From contig NZ_JAHXZR010000009.1 in the NCBI RefSeq assembly GCF_019740315.1, forward strand, positions 1-64,000: a stretch of DNA of 64,000 bases, given 5' to 3'. The notes below the pieces were generated by a model. The model saw only the letters and a list, made by a program, of their open reading frames with translations. It was not told where the DNA came from and ran no database searches. This stretch comes from Oceanobacter mangrovi (GTDB lineage Bacteria > Pseudomonadota > Gammaproteobacteria > Pseudomonadales > Oceanobacteraceae). Of the stretch, positions 53,951 through 63,483 are shown one piece after another. A program made the position numbers and the translations under genes. The number at the start of each line of letters is the position of its first letter. The first letter of the stretch is position 1.

Positions 53951-53995
53951 GTTTAATAATGACATTTGCAAATCATTCGTATTGATATTAATGTT
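53951..53995. promoter_or_regulatory. AT-rich divergent promoter region with Fur-like half-sites
   Basis: Between the peroxidase and imelysin genes, AATGA...TCATT halves occur at about 53958-53976 (around ATTTGCAAAT) and TATTGATATTAATG follows. This resembles, but does not closely match, a Fur box. The functional inference comes from the iron-type genes on both sides. Confidence 0.35.
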
Positions 53996-54082
53996 TGAAC
54001 GGTCTTTTCAAATTGTTACAGATCAATTGCGGAACTTTTTGGCCTGTGCCGCCGCATGACCGAATCTCAACAGGAGTGATTT

Positions 54083-55579
54083 ATGAAATTGTCTCGTATG
54101 GCAGCATCCGTGGCTGTAGTGTCCATCCTGACTGCATGTGGTGGCGGTGGCGGCTCATCCGATAGCAAAGATAGCTCATCTATTGATGTCGATAATGTCC
54201 AAAAGCTGCTGACTACCAATGCGGATATTGCATACGCGGCATACTCTGATGCGGTGACGACTGCTGAAGCACTGCAAACTGCGCTGGCAACTTTCCGTGC
54301 AGATCCAACCGAAGCAAACTTTGTTGCTGCCAAACAAGCCTGGCTGGTGGCACGTGAACCTTATGGCCAGACTGAAGTGTACCGTTTCCGCCTGAGCCCG
54401 ATTGACTCCACCAACTACACCGACGAAGACGGCCCTGAGGGTGATATCAACGCCTGGCCACTGGGTGAAGCCCTGATTGACTATGTACAAACCAACACTA
54501 CCGACTTTGCTACTGCCCAGATCGGCGTAACTGACAACAGTGTTGAGGTTGGGACAGAAGTTGATGGCGCGTATGTGATTACTGCTGATGACTATGATGC
54601 CAGTGAAAACATTATTGGCCGTACCGATATCGAAATCACTGCCGACCTGCTGGCCAACACCGCCACTGCTGATGATGAGCATGATGTCATTGCCGGTTAC
54701 CACGCCATTGAATTCCTGCTGTGGGGGCAGGATTTGAATGACGATGGCAGTACCACCGACGGTACCGATCGTGAATACGCCGTAAAATCCAACGAAGCCT
54801 ATAACTATGCAGCTGGTGGTGACCGTCCGTTGTCTGATCTGGCTACCGGTTACGCTACCGAAGCGGATTACGATTCCAGCGATCTCAGCATGCGTCGTCA
54901 CAAGTATCTGGAAGTCGCGGTTGCCAAGCTGATTGACGATCTGACCAGCGTGCGTGATGGTTGGGCTGACGGCGCGTCTTATCGTACTGCCTTCACCACC
55001 ATTTCTACCGAATCCGAAGCCAGGGAAAAGCTGACTGAAATCCTCACCGGTATGGGTACCTTGTCTCGCGGTGAGCTGGCTGGTGAGCGTATGCAGATCG
55101 CTTTCTCCTCCAACTCCCAGGAAGATGAACACTCCTGTTTCTCCGATAACACCCATCGTGATATTTGGCTGAACGCCGAAGGTGTGTCTAACAGCTATTA
55201 TGGTGTTTACGCCGGTTATGACAGCGATCTGGATGGTGTCGACGATGCCGCTGACAATGCTGTGAGTGGCTATGGCTTTGATGATTACCTCTCAGACGCC
55301 GGCATGACGGATCTGAAATCTGCCATCGAAACTGCATTGTCAGCAACTGCTGAGCAATACGAAGCTATCGATGAACTGGCTCGTGCCGGTACACCGTTTG
55401 ACGTTCAGATCATGGATGCCACCACCACTGAACCAGCCTATCTGGCGATCAAGGCGCTGAACGCCCAGGCGACCCAGATTGAAAACCTGGCTGAAGACTT
55501 GGGTCTGGATGGTGACGTCACCATCGATGATGCAACTGCCTGTGATACCTCCACTCCAGACGCAGAATGCGAAGAGTAA
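54083..55579 (+). CDS. Imelysin-family lipoprotein (IrpA-like), first copy
   Basis: 498 residues. Lipobox SILTACGGGGGSS; the imelysin (peptidase M75) domain shows QAWLVAREPYGQTEVYRF and the GxHxxE motif AGYHAIEFLLWGQD, considered the metal-binding site. Imelysins such as IrpA and EfeO-like proteins are iron-regulated periplasmic or surface proteins linked to iron uptake. AGGAG precedes the ATG. First gene of a five-gene operon; the DUF1111 gene overlaps its end by 13 bases. GATGACG-rich, acidic sequence. Confidence 0.93.
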   Translation: MKLSRMAASVAVVSILTACGGGGGSSDSKDSSSIDVDNVQKLLTTNADIAYAAYSDAVTTAEALQTALATFRADPTEANFVAAKQAWLVAREPYGQTEVYRFRLSPIDSTNYTDEDGPEGDINAWPLGEALIDYVQTNTTDFATAQIGVTDNSVEVGTEVDGAYVITADDYDASENIIGRTDIEITADLLANTATADDEHDVIAGYHAIEFLLWGQDLNDDGSTTDGTDREYAVKSNEAYNYAAGGDRPLSDLATGYATEADYDSSDLSMRRHKYLEVAVAKLIDDLTSVRDGWADGASYRTAFTTISTESEAREKLTEILTGMGTLSRGELAGERMQIAFSSNSQEDEHSCFSDNTHRDIWLNAEGVSNSYYGVYAGYDSDLDGVDDAADNAVSGYGFDDYLSDAGMTDLKSAIETALSATAEQYEAIDELARAGTPFDVQIMDATTTEPAYLAIKALNAQATQIENLAEDLGLDGDVTIDDATACDTSTPDAECEE

Positions 55580-57129
55580 GCCGATTGCAAGATGGCGGGC
55601 CATGGGCCCGCTGGCTCCGAGCAAGCAGTGTAAAAACCAGACCGGGCCTGTCCCGGTTTTGGTGTTTATCTCTGCTGGTTTGTTGTGGTTTGCTGGCAGC
55701 CTGTTCCTGGCCTGATGAGCCGGATGGCTTTCAGGTTCCGGCCGTCGATGCGTCGGAAGCGCTGCCGGGTGGTGCAACCACGGTCGGGCTGACGCCGTTC
55801 GCCAGTTTTGACAAGCTGGTGGCCAATTATCCTGAACAGGACAAACCCCACTTCTTTGCCGGCCGGGCACTGGCTCACCAGCCCTGGGTCAAGGCGCCAA
55901 CAGCGACCGATGCTCGCGATGGTCTGGGGCCAATCTATAACGCCCGTGCCTGTCTTGCCTGTCACATTCGGGGTGGCAAAAGTGTGATGCCTGATAACGA
56001 TCAAACGCCCTTGTTTGGCCCGCTGGTGAGGATGAGCAGAGTGGTTGACAGCGAAGCTGTGCCTGTCAGCAAGGGGGTGATACCTGATCCGGTTTATGGC
56101 GATCAGCTACAAACCCAGTCGATTGCCCTGATGCACCAGCTGCGCAAGCAAACGCCGCTGGAAATTGCTGCGGAAGGGGCAGTGCCACCGGAAGCCTATG
56201 CTTATGTGAAATGGCTGCAGCAGTCATTTCAGTACCCGGATGGGTCTGAAATGGCGTTGCGTAAACCCCAGCTCGACTTGCGTTATGCCGCCTACGGCGA
56301 CTTTGCCGCCGACACCCGCTTCAGTTTGCGTAATGCCCCGGCGATTCACGGCATGGGGCTGCTGGAACTGATTCCCCAGGCTGATCTGGCGGCGTTGGCT
56401 GACCCTGATGACGTTAACAAGGATGGTATATCCGGCCGTCAGAACATGGCCTGGAACGCCCGTAGCCAACAGCTCGAGCCGGGAAGGTTTGGTCTCAAGG
56501 CCAATCGCCCGACCATGGACATGATTGTTGGCTCAGCCTTCGCCAATGATATTGGCATCAGTAATCCACTGTTTCCTGACCAGCCTTGCAGCCCGTTGCA
56601 GCCAGTTTGTCTGGCGCAAACCAATGGCAACAATGACGCCGGATTCGAACTGCCTGACGATTTATTGCAATTGGTAATTGATTTCAGTCGTAATATGGCC
56701 GTTCCTGAACGTCGTAATCTTGACGATGCTGACGTTAGCGCGGGCCGTACCTTGTTTTACCAGACTGGCTGTCAACTTTGTCATCAGCCCGACTATATAA
56801 CGAGCGATAGCCCGGATTATCCGCATCTGGCTGGACAGCATATCTGGCCTTACACCGACCTGCTGCTGCATGACATGGGGCCAGGCCTGGCGGATGGTCG
56901 GCCAGACTTCGATGCCAGTGGCAGCGAATGGCGTACAGCACCGCTGTGGGGAGCAGGTCTGTTTGGCCAGGTAAATGGTGCCGGACATTATCTGCATGAT
57001 GGTCGCGCCCGCTCTGTCGAGGAAGCCATTCTCTGGCATGGCGGAGAAGCGGCAGCTGCACAGGGGCGCTTTATTCATCTGTCTGCCAGTGAACGGCAGG
57101 CGTTGATCAAATTTGTTGAATCACTGTGA
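55567..57129 (+). CDS. Di-heme c-type lipoprotein of the DUF1111 (thiol oxidoreductase-like) family
   Basis: 520 residues with a lipobox after CGLLAACSW and two haem c sites, CLACHIRGG and CQLCHQPDY. The family is routinely found between imelysin genes. GDFAADTRFSLRNAPAIHGMGLLELIP and HLAGQHIWPYTDLLLHDMGPGLAD are typical. Probably a periplasm-facing electron carrier or ferric reductase partner. Overlaps the preceding imelysin gene. Confidence 0.9.
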   Translation: MRRVSRLQDGGPWARWLRASSVKTRPGLSRFWCLSLLVCCGLLAACSWPDEPDGFQVPAVDASEALPGGATTVGLTPFASFDKLVANYPEQDKPHFFAGRALAHQPWVKAPTATDARDGLGPIYNARACLACHIRGGKSVMPDNDQTPLFGPLVRMSRVVDSEAVPVSKGVIPDPVYGDQLQTQSIALMHQLRKQTPLEIAAEGAVPPEAYAYVKWLQQSFQYPDGSEMALRKPQLDLRYAAYGDFAADTRFSLRNAPAIHGMGLLELIPQADLAALADPDDVNKDGISGRQNMAWNARSQQLEPGRFGLKANRPTMDMIVGSAFANDIGISNPLFPDQPCSPLQPVCLAQTNGNNDAGFELPDDLLQLVIDFSRNMAVPERRNLDDADVSAGRTLFYQTGCQLCHQPDYITSDSPDYPHLAGQHIWPYTDLLLHDMGPGLADGRPDFDASGSEWRTAPLWGAGLFGQVNGAGHYLHDGRARSVEEAILWHGGEAAAAQGRFIHLSASERQALIKFVESL

Positions 57130-57137
57130 GTTGGTCA

Positions 57138-58364
57138 ATGATGAAACAACTAAAACAACAGGGATGCCTCGAGCATTCCGGGCAACCGAAGATGAACCGC
57201 CGGCAATTGCTGGCGGGAGCAGGATCCACCGCGCTGATCGGCTCCGGCCTGTTGGCGTTACCGAACTGGGTAATGGCCGGTCAGTCTGTGACTGATCAGT
57301 CGTTAGATGGCGCTGAAGTCTGGATCAGTGCCCAGGGCAATGAAGAGACCGGCTATTTTGCCAGCTGGATTCTTGATGGTGAACAGCAGCCCCTGGTGCA
57401 ATCGGCTGCCAGCCAGTTCCGTGGTCATGGTCTGGCCCAGAACCCGGTCAAGCCTTCTCAGGCCGTGATGTTTTCCCGTCGTCCAGGGACTCATGGGCTG
57501 GTGGTCAATCTTTATAGCGGCGCGGTAGAACAGGTGTTCGAGTGTGCCGATGGCCACCATATGCACGGTCATGGCGTCTATACACCGGATGGCAACTGGC
57601 TGCTGACAACCGAATCGGACTACCGTAGCGGTACCGGCAAGCTGATTGCTCGTAACACCAGTAACTGGGCGATTGAAGCGGAATTTCTGACTCATGGCAT
57701 CGGCCCCCATGACGTCCGGCTGATGCCGGATAACAAGACCCTGGTGGTTGCCAATGGTGGCTTGCGTACCCACCCGGACAGTGGCCGTGAAATTCTCAAC
57801 CTTGACACCATGGATCCGTCACTGGTGTACCTGTCTCTTTATTCCGGGGAGCTGATCAGCCAGCACCGCCTGCCGGAAAGCAAGGCCAGTATTCGTCACC
57901 TGTCGGTGGCCGATGACGGCACTGTCGCAGTGGCCACCCAAGTGCAACGTGCAGCCATGACCAGCAACTCGCTGGTGTCGCTGGGCGCCATTCACCGTCA
58001 GGGTTCCGAAATGGTGTTGCTGAATGGCCCTGACAGCTTGATGAATGAATTCCGCGATTACATGGGCAGTGTGGCGATCAATAACCGAGAACGTATTGCC
58101 GGTTTTACCAGCCCGCGCGGTAATCTGGCCGCTTTCTGGCATCTTGATACTCATGAGCTGCTGGGCTATCACGCGTTTTATGACGTCTGCGGTCTGACGG
58201 TCACCCGTGACGAACAGCACTTTGTTCTCACTAATTCCGCTGGCGAAGTACGTGAGCTGAAAGCAACCAGTCTGCGCGAAGATCGCAAACTGCGGCGTCA
58301 GTACGATGGCAAGCACTGGGATAACCATACCTTCACTCTCACCTTACCGAAGCAGACCGTATGA
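57138..58364 (+). CDS. DUF1513 beta-propeller protein with Tat signal
   Basis: About 408 residues. NRRQLLAGAGSTALIGSGLLA is a twin-arginine signal, so the protein is folded before export. The rest looks like a WD40/YVTN-type propeller (VNLYSGAVEQVFECADGHHMHGHGVYTPDG, ESDYRSGTGKL). The frame opens with GTG at 57126; I use the ATG at 57138, while ATG 57192 directly before the RR motif is also plausible. DUF1513 proteins go with imelysin operons. Its stop overlaps the second imelysin start (ATGA). Confidence 0.86.
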   Translation: MMKQLKQQGCLEHSGQPKMNRRQLLAGAGSTALIGSGLLALPNWVMAGQSVTDQSLDGAEVWISAQGNEETGYFASWILDGEQQPLVQSAASQFRGHGLAQNPVKPSQAVMFSRRPGTHGLVVNLYSGAVEQVFECADGHHMHGHGVYTPDGNWLLTTESDYRSGTGKLIARNTSNWAIEAEFLTHGIGPHDVRLMPDNKTLVVANGGLRTHPDSGREILNLDTMDPSLVYLSLYSGELISQHRLPESKASIRHLSVADDGTVAVATQVQRAAMTSNSLVSLGAIHRQGSEMVLLNGPDSLMNEFRDYMGSVAINNRERIAGFTSPRGNLAAFWHLDTHELLGYHAFYDVCGLTVTRDEQHFVLTNSAGEVRELKATSLREDRKLRRQYDGKHWDNHTFTLTLPKQTV

Positions 58365-59446
58365 GCTTATTGAAACCCTGTACCCTGGCGACAGTGGTCG
58401 GCCTCGCTGGTCTGATGCTGACTGGTTGTGGTGGCAGCCGCGCCAATGATGAGCCAACCCTGAGCGAAGGTTCGATCGACAAGGCGCTGGAGCAAATGGT
58501 TGATAACACCATTATACCGGCGGCGACCGGCTTTGCTGCGGAAGTTACTGCCTTTTCGGAGTCAGCTGAAGATTTTTGTGCCGCACCGGATAGCGAGACT
58601 CTTGCCACTTTGCAGCAGCAGTGGATCAGCATGGAAAACCGCTGGTACCAGTTGTTGCCGTTTAACTTTGGCCCACTTAACGACGACGTCGTGTTCCCGG
58701 CTTACCAGTACATCGACTCCTTCCGAGTTCGTGGCACCAACTACACCAGCACGGTGCGCACTCAGCTGGCCAGCTGGATTGCCGCCGACAGCACCCTCAA
58801 TGCAGATTTCTTTGACGGCAAAACCTTCCAGTACGTCGGTGTGCTGGCGCTGGAAGTGCTGGTGTTTGAAGACGCTGATCGTAGCCAGTTAGCCAGTGAT
58901 ATTGTTGCCGACTTCGAAGCCGACAGCCGTCGCTGTGATGCCCTGCAAGGCCTGGCTGGCAGTCTGCAAAACAAGGCCGATTACGTGGTAAATGGCTGGA
59001 CGGTGGATCATCTGGATTCCGGCAGTTCCTACCGGACCATGCTGCTGGCGGGTGAAACCGATGATGGTTCTGAGCCACTGACTGAACTGATCACGTCGGT
59101 GCAGGAGTTCTACGACTACCTGACCCAACGCGATACCGTCAGCAATATTGCCCAATTGGCCGATTCTTCCTGGCAGGCCATGAGCGCCAGCATTGATATC
59201 ACCAGCGAATTACTGGAAGGCACGGATGCAACGACCGTCAGCCTGTTTCAGCTGATGGAAATCGGTGGTAACAGCACTGATGTCGAAACCGTGCGCAGCA
59301 ATCTGACGGCTGCCCGTGAAGCCATCAGTGCGCAGGACAGCACCACTTTTAACAGCCTGGCAGCGTCGCTGGACGGCAACTTCAAACGAGAAATTCCCGA
59401 TGGGCTGGATGTCAGCCTCGGCATTAACTTCAGTGACGGCGATTGA
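58361..59446 (+). CDS. Imelysin-family lipoprotein, second copy
   Basis: 361 residues, lipobox LMLTGCGGS. The imelysin core is recognisable (LQQQWISMENRWYQLLPFNFGPL, FQYVGVLALEVLVFE) but the GxHxxE motif of the first copy is replaced by a G-x-L-x-x-E arrangement, so its metal site differs. Sequence identity with the first copy is low by eye. Coupled to the DUF1513 gene upstream. Confidence 0.88.
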   Translation: MSLLKPCTLATVVGLAGLMLTGCGGSRANDEPTLSEGSIDKALEQMVDNTIIPAATGFAAEVTAFSESAEDFCAAPDSETLATLQQQWISMENRWYQLLPFNFGPLNDDVVFPAYQYIDSFRVRGTNYTSTVRTQLASWIAADSTLNADFFDGKTFQYVGVLALEVLVFEDADRSQLASDIVADFEADSRRCDALQGLAGSLQNKADYVVNGWTVDHLDSGSSYRTMLLAGETDDGSEPLTELITSVQEFYDYLTQRDTVSNIAQLADSSWQAMSASIDITSELLEGTDATTVSLFQLMEIGGNSTDVETVRSNLTAAREAISAQDSTTFNSLAASLDGNFKREIPDGLDVSLGINFSDGD

Positions 59447-59472
59447 TTATGGCGAACTTTAATCAGGACAAG

Positions 59473-60660
59473 ATGATGAAAAATACCTTGGCACCACTGG
59501 CAGTGCTGGCAGTAACCGCTTTCACGGCGCCCGCTTTTGCTGCTGGCAGCCAGACAGCGGATGATCAGGCTGCCACTATTCGCCAGCTGGAACAACGGAT
59601 TGAGCAACTGGAAAACACCCTCAATGAGCGTGTTGGTATGTTGGCTGATGCGATTGAGCAACAGCAGCCTGCGGAAGCCAGCCGGGTCAGCATTGGTGGT
59701 TACGGTGAGCTGAACTATCACAACCTCAACGCCGATGGTGAAGACGACAAGCAAATCGATTTCCGCCGCTGGGTGATGTTCCTTGGCTATCGCTTCTCAG
59801 ACACCATCAGCTTCCACTCCGAATTCGAAGTCGAGCACACCGTGGTACCGGGTTCCGACGGCGAAGGTGCGGTGGAGCTGGAGCAGGCCTACCTTGAATT
59901 CAAGGTGGCAGATAACACCCAGATCAAAACCGGTATCCAGCTGACGCCAGTGGGGATTGTGAACGAAACCCACGAGCCAACCACCTATTACGGTGTTGAG
60001 CGTCCGGTGCTGGAGACCACCATTATTCCAACCACCTGGTACGTTGCTGGTGTGATGCTGAGCCAGCAGTTCAGCAATGGTCTGAGCTATGACGTCTTTA
60101 TTTCCGAAGGCCTGAAAACCGAGGATCCAACCACGGATTCAGACGCTGATGCCTTTGATCTGAAAGCGGGCAAACAGAAAACTTCCAACGCCGACGCCTT
60201 TGATCTGGCGACCACAGTACGGGTTCGTTATACCGGCGTCAGCGGTCTGGAACTGGCAGCCTATGCCCAGTATCAGCCGGACCTTGACCAGAGTGCTGAG
60301 GATTCCTATGCTGAATCAGCCACCCTGTTGGGTGGCCATGCCATTTATCAACTGGGTGACGTGACTGCCAAAGCCATGATTGCCCGCTGGGATCTGGCGG
60401 GTGATGACGCCAAGGCTGCCGGCAAGGATGTCCAGGACGGCGCTCAGGTCGAGCTGTCCTGGAAAGTGTTGGAGCAGGTTGGGGTGTTTGGTCGCCAGAC
60501 TGTGTGGTCTGTTGAAGATGGCGTGGATCAGGCCCAGACCAACCTTGGTGTGAACTACTATCCGCATCCAGACGTTGTGCTGAAAGCTGATTACCAGTTG
60601 CAAAACGAAGATGCTGGCAACAGCGATGGTTTCTATCTGGGTATGGGTTATCAGTTCTGA
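59473..60660 (+). CDS. Outer membrane porin with N-terminal coiled coil
   Basis: 395 residues. Signal peptide MKNTLAPLAVLAVTAFTAPAFA, a short coiled coil (ATIRQLEQRIEQLENTLNER) and a 16-strand-like barrel ending GFYLGMGYQF. Segment layout (SIGGYGELNYHNLN, QIDFRRWVMFLGYRF, KTGIQLTPVGIVNETHEPTTYYGV) is that of the OprO/OprP-like 'phosphate-selective porin' group often found in metal clusters. I use the ATG at 59473 (AGGA upstream); the frame extends back to a TTG at 59443. Last gene of the imelysin operon. Confidence 0.86.
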   Translation: MMKNTLAPLAVLAVTAFTAPAFAAGSQTADDQAATIRQLEQRIEQLENTLNERVGMLADAIEQQQPAEASRVSIGGYGELNYHNLNADGEDDKQIDFRRWVMFLGYRFSDTISFHSEFEVEHTVVPGSDGEGAVELEQAYLEFKVADNTQIKTGIQLTPVGIVNETHEPTTYYGVERPVLETTIIPTTWYVAGVMLSQQFSNGLSYDVFISEGLKTEDPTTDSDADAFDLKAGKQKTSNADAFDLATTVRVRYTGVSGLELAAYAQYQPDLDQSAEDSYAESATLLGGHAIYQLGDVTAKAMIARWDLAGDDAKAAGKDVQDGAQVELSWKVLEQVGVFGRQTVWSVEDGVDQAQTNLGVNYYPHPDVVLKADYQLQNEDAGNSDGFYLGMGYQF

Positions 60661-60674
60661 TCGTTTGAATCCGG

Positions 60675-60698
60675 CGTGCTGCCATCGCAGCACGTTTT
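60675..60698 (+). terminator. Terminator of the imelysin/porin operon
   Basis: CGTGCTGC/GCAGCACG stem with CATC loop and four T residues, 15 bases after the porin stop. Confidence 0.8.
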
Positions 60699-60799
60699 GA
60701 TCCGCAGCCTGGCGGCGGGTTTCACGATGGCAGGACAGGATGACATTGAACAATGCCCGTCAAACGCAAATGCGTAGGGTCCGCATGCCGGGACTGGGT

Positions 60800-62020
60800 T
60801 CAGGGCAGTAAACGAATATTCACCAGACTGCGGCTGCCATTCGGCAGTCGCACGTTCAATACCCGATTCGGCCAGTGGACGGATTGCGGTTCTATACCAA
60901 TGTTAGTAACGAGCTGGGTGTTACTCGCGACTCGGCCATCTGTTACTGCACTGGCTTCTGCCTGTTTCCACAACGCATCCTGGTGGATAACGGCGTTCGC
61001 CAACACCAGGCTATTACGCGCAATATCTAACACACTGGTCGGTTCGCTGGTTACTGTTGCTGCGGCTGATATTGCTTCCGGTGTCAGCTCTGGTTTCTCG
61101 GCTGTTTCTGCCTGGTTTGTAGCGTCAGCAAGTTGCTGGCCCACGGGTAATACCGGAGTGCTCAACAACTGATCCAGCGCCGTCAGTTGCCACTGGCTGT
61201 TGGCTGTTATATCTGTACTGCTCTCTGAAGTTGCAAGGTCAGAAGCTGCTGTCGGTACCGGTTCTCCGCCAGCGTATTCATGATTGCCACTGAGCGGCAA
61301 ACTGCTATCTGCCGCTGCGGCCGCCGCCAGGCTGGCAGTTTCACTATCGCCACCGAGTTTTTGATGCAGGTAGGCCATGGTTTCCGGGTAGGGATGACCA
61401 ATCAGAATGGCGCGGCCATGGGTTGCCGCGATCGTGACGGCCTTCTGGAACTGGATCTCCAGTGCCGCTGCCGAGCGATCATTGTCGAGAAACACATCCC
61501 GTGACAGGTTGGCGACGCCAGCCGCCGTTGCCGACCTGGCTGCACAGGTGTTGGCCGTGGTGCGACTGTCGATAAAGAATAAATGACGCTGTCGAGCCAC
61601 TTCCATGGCCCAGCCCATACGGGTGCAATCCTGCGTTAACAAGCTGCCCATATGGTTGTTAAAACCCTGCACGCCAGGAATGCTGTCGAGGCTTTGCTGG
61701 AGGGTGTGTTTGAAACTGGCTTCGTCCATATCGGCGTACAGCCCATCTGGCCCCAGCGGAAAGCCGGATTCAGTCGCCATCGGCGCATGCAGCATCACCG
61801 TATGGCCTTTGGTTTTGGCCTTGCGGGCGAGTCGGGCGGCGTATGGGGTTTCTGGCAGAAAGGCGAGATTGACCGGGGCGGGTAAACTGACTGCCAGTTC
61901 GCCCAGCGGACCATTGTTGCCAACATCGTCAATGATGATAACCAGCTCACCGGCTTGCAGGCCGGTGGCCAGCAGGCTGCCAGTCAACAGACTGGTCAGC
62001 CATACGATCGGGTGTTTCAT
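60800..62020 (-). CDS. YibQ-like divergent polysaccharide deacetylase with long C-terminal extension
   Basis: 406 residues from the ATG at 62020. Signal peptide (IVWLTSLLTGSLLATGLQA) and a divergent polysaccharide deacetylase domain up to about residue 225: LVIIIDDVGNNGPLGE, HAPMATESGFPLGPDGL, GFNNHMGSLLT, FFIDSRTT and AILIGHPYPET. The last 180 residues, Ala/Thr/Ser-rich and acidic then basic, are not part of the YibQ family and end in RLPNGSRSLVNIRLLP. The gene order envC-ctpA-yibQ is conserved in Pseudomonas, pointing to a cell-envelope role. Confidence 0.87.
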   Translation of the reverse strand: MKHPIVWLTSLLTGSLLATGLQAGELVIIIDDVGNNGPLGELAVSLPAPVNLAFLPETPYAARLARKAKTKGHTVMLHAPMATESGFPLGPDGLYADMDEASFKHTLQQSLDSIPGVQGFNNHMGSLLTQDCTRMGWAMEVARQRHLFFIDSRTTANTCAARSATAAGVANLSRDVFLDNDRSAAALEIQFQKAVTIAATHGRAILIGHPYPETMAYLHQKLGGDSETASLAAAAAADSSLPLSGNHEYAGGEPVPTAASDLATSESSTDITANSQWQLTALDQLLSTPVLPVGQQLADATNQAETAEKPELTPEAISAAATVTSEPTSVLDIARNSLVLANAVIHQDALWKQAEASAVTDGRVASNTQLVTNIGIEPQSVHWPNRVLNVRLPNGSRSLVNIRLLP

Positions 62021-62046
62021 AACAGGTGGTTTGCAGTTTTCCTGGA

Positions 62047-63372
62047 TCAATGCTTGCCGAGAATAGCCATTCCTTTCAGCAGGGTATGGGCTTCGTAGAG
62101 CTGGAAGTCCTTGGCCAGTAATTCAGTATCGTTCTGGCTGTCGTCCTTGCTGATTTCCTTATTCTGGTCAGCAGACTTGTCCTGATTTGGATTATCCAGG
62201 TGACCACGCAGATCGGCTTCCTTGATGGTACGGTTGCGGGCAATCGGAGTTACGTCGCTTTGTTCAACCCAGATATCCGGCTCGATTCCCTTGGCCTGAA
62301 TCGAACGACCGCTTGGCGTGAAATAACGGGCAGTGGTCAGCTTGATAGCCTTGTCGTTGGCCAGTGGCAACACGGTCTGGACGGAGCCTTTGCCGAATGA
62401 CTGGGTGCCAACCAGTACTGCGCGTTTGTGATCCTGCAGCGCACCGGCAACAATTTCCGAAGCGGATGCCGAACCACCGTTAATCAGCACGATCAGTGGC
62501 AGATCCCTGGCGGTGGTGTCGCTGTTGGCCGAGAATTTCAGTTTCGAGCTGGCGGCGCGGCCTTCGGTGTAGACGATCAGGCCGTTGTCGAGGAAGGCGT
62601 TGGAAACATCAACAGCGGCATCCAGTACGCCACCCGGGTTGTTACGCAGATCCAGAATCACACCCTTGACGGCTTTATCGTCCTGCCATTTTTTCAGGGT
62701 TTTGTTGAGTTCCGCACCGGTTTCTTCCTGGAACTGGGTAATGCGGATATAGCCGATGTCGTCTGACAACAGTTTCGAGCGCACACTGCGCACCTTGATT
62801 TCATCACGCTCAACGGTGAACGACAGCAGGGTTGGTTCGTTATCGCGACGGATTTCCAGAGTGATTGGGCTGCCGGGTTCGCCGCGCATTTTTTCAATCG
62901 CTTCGCCCAGTGACATGCCAACGACTGCTTCGCCATCGAGGGTGACGATCAGGTCGCCAGCTTTGATACCGGCTTTTTGCGCCGGGGTGTCATCAATCGG
63001 GGTAATCACCAGCACCAAACCATCTTGCTGGCCCACTTCCAGGCCGAGGCCACCAAATTTACCGGTAGTAGTTTCGCGCAGCTCGGAGAAATCTTCCGGC
63101 TGTAAATAGACCGAGTGGGGGTCCAGTGCGGTCAGCATGCCGTTGATGGCATAGCCGAACAGGGTTTCGTCATCAACTTCTTCGACATAGGAACTGCGAA
63201 TGCGCTCGAACGCTTCGGCGAAGTTGCGCAGTTCTTCCAGTGGCAGTTCGGTTTGGGACTGGTCGGCAGGCGCTGCAGCAGCGGGGACTGTGTCAGCCGT
63301 AGCGGAGACGGAAAAAGACAGACTGAACAGGGTGACTGCAAGGGCGGAAATAGCTGGCCGGCAAAATTTCAT
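62047..63372 (-). CDS. ctpA: Carboxyl-terminal processing protease, S41 family
   Basis: 441 residues, periplasmic serine protease. Signal peptide (ISALAVTLFSLSFSVSATA), PDZ domain (GLGLEVGQQDGLVLVITPIDDTPAQKAGIKAGDLIVTLDG) and the S41 catalytic core with Ser in NGGSASASEIVAGALQDH and Lys in GTQSFGKGSVQT. Orthologous position to CtpA of Pseudomonas (between envC and yibQ), which degrades peptidoglycan cross-link hydrolases together with an outer membrane lipoprotein partner. Start at 63372 (MKFCRP) is preferred to the ATG at 63405. Confidence 0.93.
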   Translation of the reverse strand: MKFCRPAISALAVTLFSLSFSVSATADTVPAAAAPADQSQTELPLEELRNFAEAFERIRSSYVEEVDDETLFGYAINGMLTALDPHSVYLQPEDFSELRETTTGKFGGLGLEVGQQDGLVLVITPIDDTPAQKAGIKAGDLIVTLDGEAVVGMSLGEAIEKMRGEPGSPITLEIRRDNEPTLLSFTVERDEIKVRSVRSKLLSDDIGYIRITQFQEETGAELNKTLKKWQDDKAVKGVILDLRNNPGGVLDAAVDVSNAFLDNGLIVYTEGRAASSKLKFSANSDTTARDLPLIVLINGGSASASEIVAGALQDHKRAVLVGTQSFGKGSVQTVLPLANDKAIKLTTARYFTPSGRSIQAKGIEPDIWVEQSDVTPIARNRTIKEADLRGHLDNPNQDKSADQNKEISKDDSQNDTELLAKDFQLYEAHTLLKGMAILGKH

Positions 63373-63483
63373 GGGTAGTCTCGTCAACGGTGATGCCCGA
63401 AGCATCGCATAAATCCCCTGCGCTGGTAACCTGATCGCTGTAAGGAAAGTCAGCTTCCATGGTTGCTGGTAACGGCCGGAAGG

